A stretch of 10,011 nt of DNA from Verrucomicrobiota bacterium (lineage in GTDB: Bacteria; Verrucomicrobiota; Verrucomicrobiia; Limisphaerales; J093), in assembly GCA_029907285.1 (NCBI GenBank), contig JARYMD010000145.1:1-10011 (forward strand). Direction: 5' to 3'. Shown here piece after piece: positions 1-6,499 of this stretch. The first letter of the stretch is position 1, and every line of letters starts with the position of its first letter. The notes under the pieces are model-generated. The model was not told where the DNA came from, made no database searches, and worked only from the letters and a program-made list of their open reading frames with translations. The position numbers were made by a program, and so were the translations under genes.

Positions 1-91
1 ATGGCTTCGCCTGCACGCGGCGGCCAGAGTCCGGCCTTTGGGCGGACCTGAATTGAGCACTAATTGAGCAGCAATGGCTTTGACCGTTGAC

Positions 92-174
92 CGTTGAGCG
101 TTGTACGTTGAGCGTTCCCAGACTGACGACCGGCGGGTCAACCGAAAGGAACGCTCAACGTCCAACTTTCAACA
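92..174. repeat. Inverted repeat built from GTTGA/CGTTGAGCGTTCC units
   Basis: The left arm at 100-118 and the right arm at 148-166 are reverse complements over 19 bases with one mismatch. The core CGTTGAGCGTTCC pairs perfectly with GGAACGCTCAACG. Weaker pairing extends the arms to about 92-118 and 148-174. The left arm also contains short tandem GTTGA-type units (from 85). The spacer is 29 bases. This resembles dispersed intergenic palindromes of large bacterial genomes; whether it is transcribed as a hairpin is unknown. Confidence 0.7.
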
Positions 175-442
175 GCGCAGCGCTCATCGATGGTCGCAGG
201 TACCGGGTCACTGCCCGCCAGGCAACTTTGGTTCCAGCTACGCCGGGCTGGGAAATATGCGGGCTCTTGGAAACCCGCGCCAAACCTAACAAATGGTTAT
301 TCTTCTACAGTGTTGTCAGTGGTCGCGTTGCCGAAATCGGCTCTGACGGGAAGCACGGTGTGCAGCATGGAGGTTTGGATTCTCTCGTCTGGGCGCGGGT
401 TTCTCAACGGGGTGAAGGCACCGGTAAATCCGAGGGGGTGGC

Positions 443-460
443 CGGTGAGATTTCCGGGTT
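443..460 (+). repeat. Dispersed motif CGGTGAGATTT, copy 1
   Basis: The sequence CGGTGAGATTTCCGGGTT matches two other places in the window (561-580 and 2495-2512). Copies share CGGTGAGATTT, then CC(G/A)GG(C/T)T; copy 2 has two extra T. Function unknown. Confidence 0.5.
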
Positions 461-560
461 AGAGGTGGCAGAAGAATGGGTGAAAAAAATGAGCTCGGGG
501 TGGATGTTTGGCCCGGAGATGTCATCGGAATGAAGCTTTGGGTGTCTTGGGTCGGTCAGG

Positions 561-580
561 CGGTGAGATTTTTCCGGGCT
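561..580 (+). repeat. Dispersed motif CGGTGAGATTT, copy 2
   Basis: Second copy, with a longer T run. On the minus strand it lies about 35 bases past the stop codon of the gene ending at 615, so it would be in that transcript's 3' region. Confidence 0.5.
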
Positions 581-614
581 GGTCGGTCTGAGGTTGGGCC
601 TCGCTAACCAGTAT

Positions 615-2081
615 TCAACATTCCTCAACAACCTCGAGTCCGAGCAGCCGACCCAAATGCCGGATTCGGCGTACGTGATCACCGTAGTAAGCCACCCTGT
701 GCAATGAAGCGTAATAGTCGGTGGCGCTGTCCCCGAGTGCGCCGCCGCCCCAATTGTCGAGCAGTTTTTCGGCATTGCTGACTTCGGCAACCAATTCGGT
801 TCTGCAACCACGTTCCCGGCCTTTGGGGACTCGCGGGGCTTCGACGGTTTTTCCCTTGAAAACCAACAACGTTTTCAGGTGCACGAGCTTGGTAAACGTG
901 ACTGTTTGTCCAGGCCGATAATGCACTTCCGGGACGGCCCCGCCGCGGACTTCGGCGTGCCGGCGCAGCAAGTAAGGGGCAGCAGGGCTTTGCGGCCCTC
1001 CCATTTTTCTCGGGGCCGAGCAATGCGACAGATAGAACTGGTTTTTTGAGACATCCACGCTCCCGGCGTTTCCGAGGAACCCGGGCTGATTGAGGGCATG
1101 TTGCATGATCAACATTGTGAGCAGGCAATCCATGTCGCCATCGCAGGCAGCCGGAATGCCGTTGTCGTTCAACCGCATGAATCCCAAACACGGGAATCCG
1201 CGTCGCAGCCAACCCATGCAAGTACCGACGCACAGGCCACAAGCGCGGTTTTCCTCGAGCAGTTTCTCGAGGGTGAAACTGGCACGGGCCGCCTTGACAA
1301 CATCCTCGCGGGCGGGCTCGACGATTTGTTCTGCTTCGCGCATCCACTCGTCAGCGCGTTTTTCAGCAGCATCGGAATCAACCGTCGCCATTACCGCGTC
1401 GTATCGTCCGTCGGCGATCGGGACCATTTCGACCCCGAGTCGCTCTTTGACTGCGGCAGGGTCATGGGATGCAGGTGTGCCTTTGAATGGTGGGGACGCA
1501 AGAACCCGGCTGTTGCGGAGGAGCGGAATCACGCGCAACAGGCGCACGGCTTCTTCGAGGTCGTTGTAATCGGTGGTATTGAACGACGTTATGCGGTGTC
1601 CCTGTTCGCGCCACGGTTTTACAAGACACCAATCGTGCCCGCCAATGACAGGCAAATGGAACACGGCAACCGGCCGTTGGTGGGCGAAAATGGTCGGCAT
1701 AACCCCGCTGGCCAATCCAAATATGTCCGAACTGATCGCCAGTACGGGCGTGTCGGGGCCGGACCTCTCGAGTAATTGCGCAGTTTCATTGGCATTGCTT
1801 GCCCGCCCGATGACGAATTCAACGTTGCCGAGGTTTTTCTCGGCTTCAGCGAGCTTTTGAGTGGCCAGCGCAACCTCATTTTCCGAAAGGGACCAGCTCC
1901 TGTCGGGGGCGCTTCCGGCGAAAATCACGCAGATTCTTGTTCTCGAAGCCGGCTTGGACGAATCCGGTCCGGGCAATGACGCTGGCGACGCAACCTGAGC
2001 CAGCACCGATCCCGATGCCAACGCAGCTCCGCCGACGGCAGCGGTGCTCAAGAAATGCCGGCGAGTGCATTCAATACACAT
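615..2081 (-). CDS. Tat-exported L-fucose/L-arabinose isomerase-like protein
   Basis: This is a 488-residue protein starting MCIEC. I chose the ATG at 2079-2081 because a GGAGG lies 8 bases upstream (2090-2094 on the plus strand); an in-frame GTG at 2105 would add 8 residues and place that site inside the gene. The N-terminus is a twin-arginine signal: T-R-R-H-F-L-S at residues 6-12, then a small hydrophobic stretch and an A-x-A-like site near residue 28, so the protein should be exported folded. The mature part resembles the L-fucose/L-arabinose isomerase fold: a PCLGF...DNGIPAACDGD block (about 297-316), an FYLSHCSAP block (349-357) where the His is the usual metal ligand, and a C-terminal HR-V-YYGD segment (461-468). 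The usual CE-x-D metal-binding Glu appears as Asp (C-D-G-D). Sugar isomerase activity is therefore not assured; the substrate is unknown. No isomerase partner genes, kinase or transporter, lie nearby. Confidence 0.8.
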   Translation of the reverse strand: MCIECTRRHFLSTAAVGGAALASGSVLAQVASPASLPGPDSSKPASRTRICVIFAGSAPDRSWSLSENEVALATQKLAEAEKNLGNVEFVIGRASNANETAQLLERSGPDTPVLAISSDIFGLASGVMPTIFAHQRPVAVFHLPVIGGHDWCLVKPWREQGHRITSFNTTDYNDLEEAVRLLRVIPLLRNSRVLASPPFKGTPASHDPAAVKERLGVEMVPIADGRYDAVMATVDSDAAEKRADEWMREAEQIVEPAREDVVKAARASFTLEKLLEENRACGLCVGTCMGWLRRGFPCLGFMRLNDNGIPAACDGDMDCLLTMLIMQHALNQPGFLGNAGSVDVSKNQFYLSHCSAPRKMGGPQSPAAPYLLRRHAEVRGGAVPEVHYRPGQTVTFTKLVHLKTLLVFKGKTVEAPRVPKGRERGCRTELVAEVSNAEKLLDNWGGGALGDSATDYYASLHRVAYYGDHVRRIRHLGRLLGLEVVEEC

Positions 2082-2089
2082 GCAAGTGT

Positions 2090-2094
2090 CCTCC
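2090..2094 (-). promoter_or_regulatory. Ribosome binding site of the Tat-exported isomerase-like gene
   Basis: On the minus strand this reads GGAGG, 8 bases before the ATG at 2081. It decides the start: the longer GTG-initiated version has no comparable site. Confidence 0.75.
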
Positions 2095-2307
2095 GCAAAC
2101 TGCACAAGGTTTTACTGTGACGGAAACCGGCCCAGGTCGCTCGGCGGCTCGCAGAACGTGGCGTTTCCATTGAGATCACGTCTGCATTGTTGGCGGATGG
2201 CTGCTGACCCGCAAGCAATATGTGGGGCCAATCCAAAACAAGGACCCACACGTTGGCCTGTGTTTTGCAGTGGCAACCTGCACGTGGAAAGCGGCTTGCA
2301 CAGCAGT

Positions 2308-2319
2308 GTCAGCGCTGAC
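2308..2319. repeat. Perfect 12-base palindrome GTCAGCGCTGAC
   Basis: The sequence equals its own reverse complement. It lies about 227 bases upstream of the isomerase-like gene's start. It could be a protein-binding operator, but its distance and single occurrence make this speculative. Confidence 0.4.
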
Positions 2320-2358
2320 TGCACAGATTGAGCTGTGGATCAACAACGAGCCTGTCAC

Positions 2359-2416
2359 AATATCTTCGTCCGTGGCCTCATAGATTCCGGCAGTCGCGAA
2401 TTGAGCCGAAGATATT
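2359..2416. repeat. Inverted repeat AATATCTTCG / CGAAGATATT
   Basis: Two perfect 10-base arms at 2359-2368 and 2407-2416 are separated by 38 bases. The arms are AT-rich compared with their surroundings. It could form a long-loop hairpin or a paired protein site; no function is shown. Confidence 0.45.
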
Positions 2417-2439
2417 CTGTGCGGCCATTTCGGAACATC

Positions 2440-2455
2440 GTGCCTGGCACTCTTT
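2440..2455. repeat. Solitary copy of the GTGCCTGGCAC palindromic repeat
   Basis: GTGCCTGGCACTCTTT matches the core of the three tandem copies near 8600-8692, about 6 kb away. It shares the CTCT variant seen in the second tandem copy. Confidence 0.6.
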
Positions 2456-2494
2456 CACCGTAAACGCTCGGGAAACACACTCAGAGCGCCATTC

Positions 2495-2512
2495 CGGTGA
2501 GATTTCCAGGCT
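2495..2512 (+). repeat. Dispersed motif CGGTGAGATTT, copy 3
   Basis: CGGTGAGATTTCCAGGCT ends two bases short of the stop codon (2515-2517) of the minus-strand YhhN gene, so it would begin that transcript's 3' untranslated region. Confidence 0.5.
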
Positions 2513-2514
2513 AA

Positions 2515-3315
2515 CTAACTCGCAGGCGCGTTGTCATCTGTGGGACCAGTGAAAATGCAGCGCAGCTCCGGACGAGCCAATATCGATGCTGTTATGGCGA
2601 GATGAGCCGCGTAGTAGGTGGGAAGGATCAAGAAGTTGAACCTGCGATAATGCAAGAACTCGCCAAATGAGATGAGCGTGTCTGAAAACACGATGAGCGC
2701 AATTCCAGCGACGTACAGCCATTTGACCGGCCGGGGTTGTTTCAAGCCAAGAGCCGCAGCAAGTCCAATGCACGAAACCAGCAGGTACAACAGCACAGCC
2801 GACCAAAGTGTCCGGCTCTCAATCGCCGGAGACAGCCCCAACACAAAATACGGGACGAACACGAACAGCATCGCCGCCAGGGCGCCAGTGTTGGTTCGTC
2901 CATGAGCAAGTGCGTATCGCAAGAACCCGAGGTGCGCTGCAAAGAAAGCAGCGATGCCGGCCTCGAAATAATGTGCATGCCCATTGCGACTCGACAAAAA
3001 GTAGTCACCGGCCATTGACATTGCGAAGGCCGCAACGACCCACCGCAATTGCAGTCGGGAAAGCCATGGTCCGCGGCACATGCATCCAAAGAGGATAATT
3101 GCGCACGAGCCGGCAACAGCCAGTTTGAATGGAATACGGCCGGTCCATAGCGCCATGGCCGCCGCAGTTGCGGGCAGAATTAGAAAAGCAAAGTTCCGCA
3201 CGCACGGAGCGTAGCCCGGACTGGAGATTGCCGTCGAGGAGCAAGAACCGAGTTGTATTGGATTCTGGTAGCCTAAACCAAGAATTCTGTCGTGCGCCGT
3301 ATTAGTCTGAAACAA
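2515..3315 (-). CDS. YhhN/TMEM86 (lysoplasmalogenase-type) membrane protein
   Basis: The product is a polytopic inner-membrane protein of up to 266 residues with about eight hydrophobic segments from residue 42 on. Family signatures are visible: A-G-D-Y-F-L at 102-107, a Y-F-E-A-G...F-F-A-A-H-L block at 116-129, F-S-D-T-L-I at 210-215 and L-P-T-Y-Y-A-A-H at 231-238. The conserved Asp residues are thought to act in catalysis. Family members studied in animals and a few bacteria hydrolyse the vinyl-ether bond of lysoplasmalogen; many bacterial homologues have no proven substrate. The frame opens with TTG at 3313-3315 with only a weak GAG eight bases upstream. The first 38 residues are not membrane-like, so a GTG at 3199-3201, giving 228 residues close to the family norm, is a serious alternative. 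It lies in the same orientation as the downstream isomerase-like gene but 433 bases away, so co-transcription is doubtful. Confidence 0.85.
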   Translation of the reverse strand: MFQTNTAHDRILGLGYQNPIQLGSCSSTAISSPGYAPCVRNFAFLILPATAAAMALWTGRIPFKLAVAGSCAIILFGCMCRGPWLSRLQLRWVVAAFAMSMAGDYFLSSRNGHAHYFEAGIAAFFAAHLGFLRYALAHGRTNTGALAAMLFVFVPYFVLGLSPAIESRTLWSAVLLYLLVSCIGLAAALGLKQPRPVKWLYVAGIALIVFSDTLISFGEFLHYRRFNFLILPTYYAAHLAITASILARPELRCIFTGPTDDNAPAS

Positions 3316-3607
3316 TGCATTTTCTCTTTACTTGGGAGCGTGAAAGTCACAGGATGCTGAAACTATGCTCGGGCAGGTGCTGTGGGGCCGAAGTCCAATT
3401 TGCACACGACGTTTCTATACGTGGAGTCCGAGCCAGATACCGGCGTGGACCATTCAAGTAAGGCGTTGACAACGCACGACAGAATTCCGGCCGGCCGAAA
3501 GATTCGATTTGATCGAAGTCTCGGCTGCCCGCAAAAACAAGAATCGCAAGAGCGGATCGGCGGGCAACCTCGCCAGCAAAAGACATAACAAAATAAGGAG
3601 TCCAACC
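3316..3607. other. Divergent intergenic region with a 5' leader hairpin
   Basis: This 292-bp gap separates two divergent genes and should carry both promoters. A TTGACA at 3466-3471 resembles a -35 box but lacks a good -10 at normal spacing. A 7-base inverted repeat (TGCCCGC at 3526-3532, GCGGGCA at 3560-3566) lies just upstream of the small basic gene and could fold in its leader. The frame open from 3509 is only an extension of the 3608 gene. Confidence 0.45.
3594..3600 (+). promoter_or_regulatory. Strong ribosome binding site TAAGGAG
   Basis: TAAGGAG sits 7 bases before the ATG at 3608. It is the best ribosome binding site in the window and fixes the start of the 53-residue protein. Confidence 0.85.
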
Positions 3608-3769
3608 ATGGCAGGTAAGGCACGCAGAACCACGCATCGGAGCAGTAAGGGAACCAAGTTGTACGCAGTCAGAGATAAGAAGGGGCGTTTTAAGGATATC
3701 CAAACTTACAAACGCGCCCACAGAGCCGACCTCGCCCGGAAGAGCAAGGCCGAGACCAAAAGCGAATAA
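3608..3769 (+). CDS. Small, highly basic 53-residue conserved-type protein
   Basis: The product begins MAGKARRTTHRSSKG and is rich in Lys and Arg (roughly a third of residues) with no Cys or Trp. No signal peptide or membrane segment is present, so it should be cytoplasmic. The core S-S-K-G-T-K-L-Y-A-V-R-D-K-K-G-R-F-K-D-I (12-31) followed by Q-T-Y-K-R-A-H resembles a short family I recall as hypothetical proteins in diverse bacteria; I cannot name it. Its charge suggests nucleic-acid or ribosome binding, which is inference. The ATG was chosen over an upstream in-frame ATG at 3509 because of the TAAGGAG seven bases before it. A hairpin follows 9 bases after the stop, so it is probably a single-gene transcript despite the ATPase gene 202 bases downstream on the same strand. 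Confidence 0.8.
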   Translation: MAGKARRTTHRSSKGTKLYAVRDKKGRFKDIQTYKRAHRADLARKSKAETKSE

Positions 3770-3778
3770 CGGCGCTGC

Positions 3779-3800
3779 ACGGTCACAGGACCGTTTGCTT
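3779..3800 (+). terminator. Possible weak intrinsic terminator after the small basic gene
   Basis: ACGGTC (3779-3784), loop ACAG, GACCGT (3789-3794) forms a perfect 6-base stem followed by TTGCTT. The T tract is poor, so termination strength is uncertain. Confidence 0.4.
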
Positions 3801-3894
3801 CCGATCCGGCAGGTGCGCCCAAGTTTCTGGCGCCCAAGCGGCTGACATTGGCCGCATACGGCTTCTTTTGCTGCGGAGCACAGGTAGGATTTAG

Positions 3895-3914
3895 CCTTTC
3901 GGCAGAACGAAAGG
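3895..3914 (+). repeat. Hairpin CCTTTCG / CGAAAGG upstream of the ATPase gene
   Basis: A perfect 7-base stem with loop GCAGAA ends 57 bases before the ATPase start. The same gap also has a GCGCC/GGCGC stem (3815-3833) and the direct repeat GCGCCCAAG (3815-3823 and 3830-3838). It may be leader structure. Confidence 0.4.
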
Positions 3915-3971
3915 TTGAGACAGCTCTTGTGGAGACAGCAGACGAACTGACGCACAGAGAGGCGTTGTAGG

Positions 3972-6428
3972 TTGTCGTTCCTTGGCTCAATGTGTGATTA
4001 CGAAAAACTCGGTGTGTTCTACCTTGGTCGGCACTATGATCCGATCGAGCGGAGGAGATTGGATGAGCCAGTGCTTTACGATTCGAGGCACCTGCTCACC
4101 CATGCGTTGGTCATAGGGATGACCGGCAGTGGAAAAACCGGCCTTTGCTTCGGCATAATCGAGGAAGCCGCCATCGACGGGATACCGTCGATTCTCGTCG
4201 ATCCGAAGGGCGATTTGGGGAACCTGTTGCTGACCTTTCCAGATTTGCGCCCGGAAGATTTTGCGCCATGGATAAACGAAGAGGATGCAAGAAGGAGAGG
4301 CGTGTCTGTGGCGGAGTTTGCAGCTGAACAGGCTGATCTGTGGCGCAAGGGCTTGGCTGCTTGGGGCCAAAATGGTGACCGAATCAGGCGGTTGCGGTCG
4401 TCAGCCGACTTTGCCATCTATACCCCCGGAAGCGGTTCGGGCCGACCTTTATCCATTCTCAAGTCATTTGCTGTCCCGCCGGTCGAGATCATGGAGGACA
4501 TTGGACTTCTCCGTGAACGCGTCAGTTCAACCGTGGTCAGCTTGCTTGGACTGGCGGGCATAGACGCGGACCCTGTGAAGAGCCGGGAAAGCGTGCTACT
4601 GGCGAACATTCTTCAACATTCTTGGAAGCGGGGACAGGACATGGACATTGCTGGGTTGATTCAGGAAGTCCAGAGACCTTCGTTGCAACGCATCGGCGTT
4701 ATTGATGTGGAGGCGCTTTATCCGGCAAACGAGAGATTCGAACTGGCGATACGTCTGAACAACCTGCTTGCGGCTCCTGGATTCGAAGTGTGGGCGCAAG
4801 GAGAACCCCTTGACGTTGGGCGGTTGCTGTACACCGACAGCGGCAAACCGCGTGTTGCCATTCTGTCGATCGCGCATTTGGGGGACGCTGAGAGGATGTT
4901 TTTTGTCACGTTGCTGCTCAACGAGGTTTTGGGGTGGATGCGACGTCAATCCGGAACCACAAGCCTCAGGGCACTAATGTACATGGACGAGATTTTCGGC
5001 TACTTTCCGCCGGTTGCGGCTCCTCCGTCGAAACAACCTTTGCTGACGTTGCTGAAGCAGGCGCGTGCGTACGGCTTGGGGATCGTTCTTGCGACACAGA
5101 ACCCTTCGGATTTGGACTACAAGGGGCTGTCAAACATCGGGACCTGGTTTATAGGGCGCCTGCAAACAGATCGCGACAAGGCCCGTTTGTTGGAAGGGCT
5201 CGAAGGCGCTGCAGCAGGCCGCGGCGCAGGTCTGGACCGTGTTTCTGTTGAAAGAATCATCAGCGGGCTTGGCAGCAGGGTTTTTATGCTGCACGACGTT
5301 CAGGAGGAGGGACCGCAGATATTTGAATCACGCTGGGCGCTGTCCTATTTGCGTGGTCCTCTGTCCTTGGCTCAAGTCAAATCGCTTGTGCAGGTGCGAC
5401 CCTTGGCGCCTGCTGCGCCGCGTGTGGAAAGTGCCCGGGCCGTGGTTGCGGCGGCGCCACAACAGCTTGCCTCTGCTGCTGCTTCGCCCCGTCCGGTGCT
5501 GCCGCCCCAGGTGCCGCAATTCTTTGTGCCTGTGCGGTCAGCACCGATGGGTACCACTATTACTTATCAGCCGAGGCTGCTCGGTAATGCCCAGGTGCGC
5601 TATGCCGATGCAAGACTGAAAGTCGATTTGCTCCAGGACATCACCGTAATGACCGAGATCACGGACAGCGCCGTGCCGGTTGATTGGGCCGCTGCAGAAG
5701 AGCTTGCCATCACCACAAATCAACTCGAAAAGACGCCAATCGAAGGCGAATACGCCCCCTGCGCACCGGCGGCCAGTCAGGTTAAGAACTACTCCTCGTG
5801 GGCGAAGGATTTCGCCGTTTGGATTCAGAACAATCGCAGATTAAGCCTGCTTTGCTCGCCGTCGCTCAATCAATACTCAAAGCCCGGCGAGGACGAGCGG
5901 GATTTCAGGATTCGGCTTCAGCAGGTCTGGCGTGAAACCCGCGATGCCGCGGCACAAGAGCTGAGGAGAAAGTATGGCCCGAAAATCGCCTCTTTACAGG
6001 AACGTTTGAGGCGCGCTGAGGCCGCAAGAGAACGCGAGGCTGAACAGGCCAAACGCGCCAAAATGGATGCCGTAATCTCCCTTGGTTCAACTTTATTGGG
6101 CGCTTTTCTCGGACGCAGGACTGTGTCCACTGGCACAGTTGGCAAGGCCGCCACGACAATGCGCAGCGCGGGTCGTGTGATGGGACAGGCGGGTGACGTC
6201 AAACGGGCCGAGGAGACAGTGGAAGCAATCCAACAGCAACTTCGGGCCATTGAAGAACAGTTCCAATCCGAAGTTGAGTCAGTGATGAACAGTCCTAACC
6301 CGTTGACCGAGTCTTTGGATACGATCGTGCTCAGGCCCAACAAGTCGGACATCAGTGTGCGTTTGCTTGCGCTGGTTTGGTTGCCATTTGCGCGCGATAA
6401 CACAGGTGCGCTGAAACCTGCGTATTGA
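3972..6428 (+). CDS. HerA/DUF87-type P-loop ATPase with long C-terminal extension
   Basis: An 818-residue cytoplasmic ATPase of the HerA/FtsK class. Residues 33-470 form the motor: Walker A G-M-T-G-S-G-K-T-G (49-57), D-P-K-G-D-L-G-N after the next strand (77-84), Walker B L-M-Y-M-D-E (335-340), A-T-Q-N-P-S-D (374-380), and R-L-Q-T-D-R-D (396-402) that may supply the arginine finger. A Pro/Ala-rich linker follows (about 476-520). The C-terminal part has a W-A-K-D-F-A-V-W block (610-617), a charged coiled coil (about 640-697), a Gly-rich S-L-G-S-T-L-L-G-A-F-L-G segment (703-714), and a second coiled coil (743-775). Relatives use ATP to translocate DNA as hexamers; HerA proper works with the nuclease NurA in end resection, but no NurA or other nuclease gene is beside this one. 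The TTG at 3972 has AGAGAGG 9 bases upstream; an ATG at 3990 (812 residues) is an alternative. Exact role unknown. Confidence 0.85.
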   Translation: MSFLGSMCDYEKLGVFYLGRHYDPIERRRLDEPVLYDSRHLLTHALVIGMTGSGKTGLCFGIIEEAAIDGIPSILVDPKGDLGNLLLTFPDLRPEDFAPWINEEDARRRGVSVAEFAAEQADLWRKGLAAWGQNGDRIRRLRSSADFAIYTPGSGSGRPLSILKSFAVPPVEIMEDIGLLRERVSSTVVSLLGLAGIDADPVKSRESVLLANILQHSWKRGQDMDIAGLIQEVQRPSLQRIGVIDVEALYPANERFELAIRLNNLLAAPGFEVWAQGEPLDVGRLLYTDSGKPRVAILSIAHLGDAERMFFVTLLLNEVLGWMRRQSGTTSLRALMYMDEIFGYFPPVAAPPSKQPLLTLLKQARAYGLGIVLATQNPSDLDYKGLSNIGTWFIGRLQTDRDKARLLEGLEGAAAGRGAGLDRVSVERIISGLGSRVFMLHDVQEEGPQIFESRWALSYLRGPLSLAQVKSLVQVRPLAPAAPRVESARAVVAAAPQQLASAAASPRPVLPPQVPQFFVPVRSAPMGTTITYQPRLLGNAQVRYADARLKVDLLQDITVMTEITDSAVPVDWAAAEELAITTNQLEKTPIEGEYAPCAPAASQVKNYSSWAKDFAVWIQNNRRLSLLCSPSLNQYSKPGEDERDFRIRLQQVWRETRDAAAQELRRKYGPKIASLQERLRRAEAAREREAEQAKRAKMDAVISLGSTLLGAFLGRRTVSTGTVGKAATTMRSAGRVMGQAGDVKRAEETVEAIQQQLRAIEEQFQSEVESVMNSPNPLTESLDTIVLRPNKSDISVRLLALVWLPFARDNTGALKPAY

Positions 6429-6477
6429 CTTTCGGGGGCTTGCATCCGACGGGATTCAACGCCGCTGCCGCATTACA

Positions 6478-6492
6478 TGCAATCGGCTTGCA
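6478..6492. terminator. Small symmetric hairpin between convergent genes
   Basis: TGCAA, loop TCGGC, TTGCA lies in the 71-bp gap between two convergent stop codons. It is only 5 pairs long without a T tract, so a terminator role is a guess from position. Confidence 0.2.
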
Positions 6493-6499
6493 ACACATT

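Larger units (their letters stand above)
1..614. other. Intergenic region without a convincing gene
   Basis: No open frame here looks like a real protein. The longest (87-533, plus) begins inside the GTTGA inverted repeat and runs through repeat-like DNA; its product has no recognisable motif. All three plus frames at 1-66 close quickly (a TGA ends frame 1 at 49-51), so a tail of a gene entering from the left cannot be excluded but is not supported. The region holds an inverted repeat (92-174), a small hairpin at 259-278 (GCGGG/CCCGC) and two copies of a CGGTGAGATTT motif (443-460 and 561-580). It looks like repeat-rich spacer downstream of the minus-strand gene that ends at 615. Confidence 0.6.
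2082..2514. other. 433-bp intergenic gap with palindromes and repeat copies
   Basis: No gene-like frame is visible. It should hold the promoter of the isomerase-like gene, but I cannot identify clear -35/-10 boxes. It contains a perfect 12-base palindrome at 2308-2319, a 10-base inverted repeat at 2359-2416, a single copy of the GTGCCTGGCACT palindrome (2440-2451) and the third CGGTGAGATTT motif (2495-2512). Confidence 0.6.

Noticed and set aside
87..533. 148-residue open frame on the plus strand
   Set aside because: It starts inside an inverted repeat, spans a repeat copy, lacks a ribosome binding site and has no protein-like motif pattern.
1090..1775. Two overlapping plus-strand frames of 159 and 225 residues
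   Set aside because: Both are antisense shadows of the isomerase-like gene with no recognisable features.
3466..3494. Sigma-70 promoter guess (TTGACA at 3466-3471)
   Set aside because: The expected -10 position reads GC-rich, so the match is probably chance.
3347..3955. 202-residue minus-strand frame
   Set aside because: It is antisense to the well-supported small basic gene and contains no motif or convincing start.
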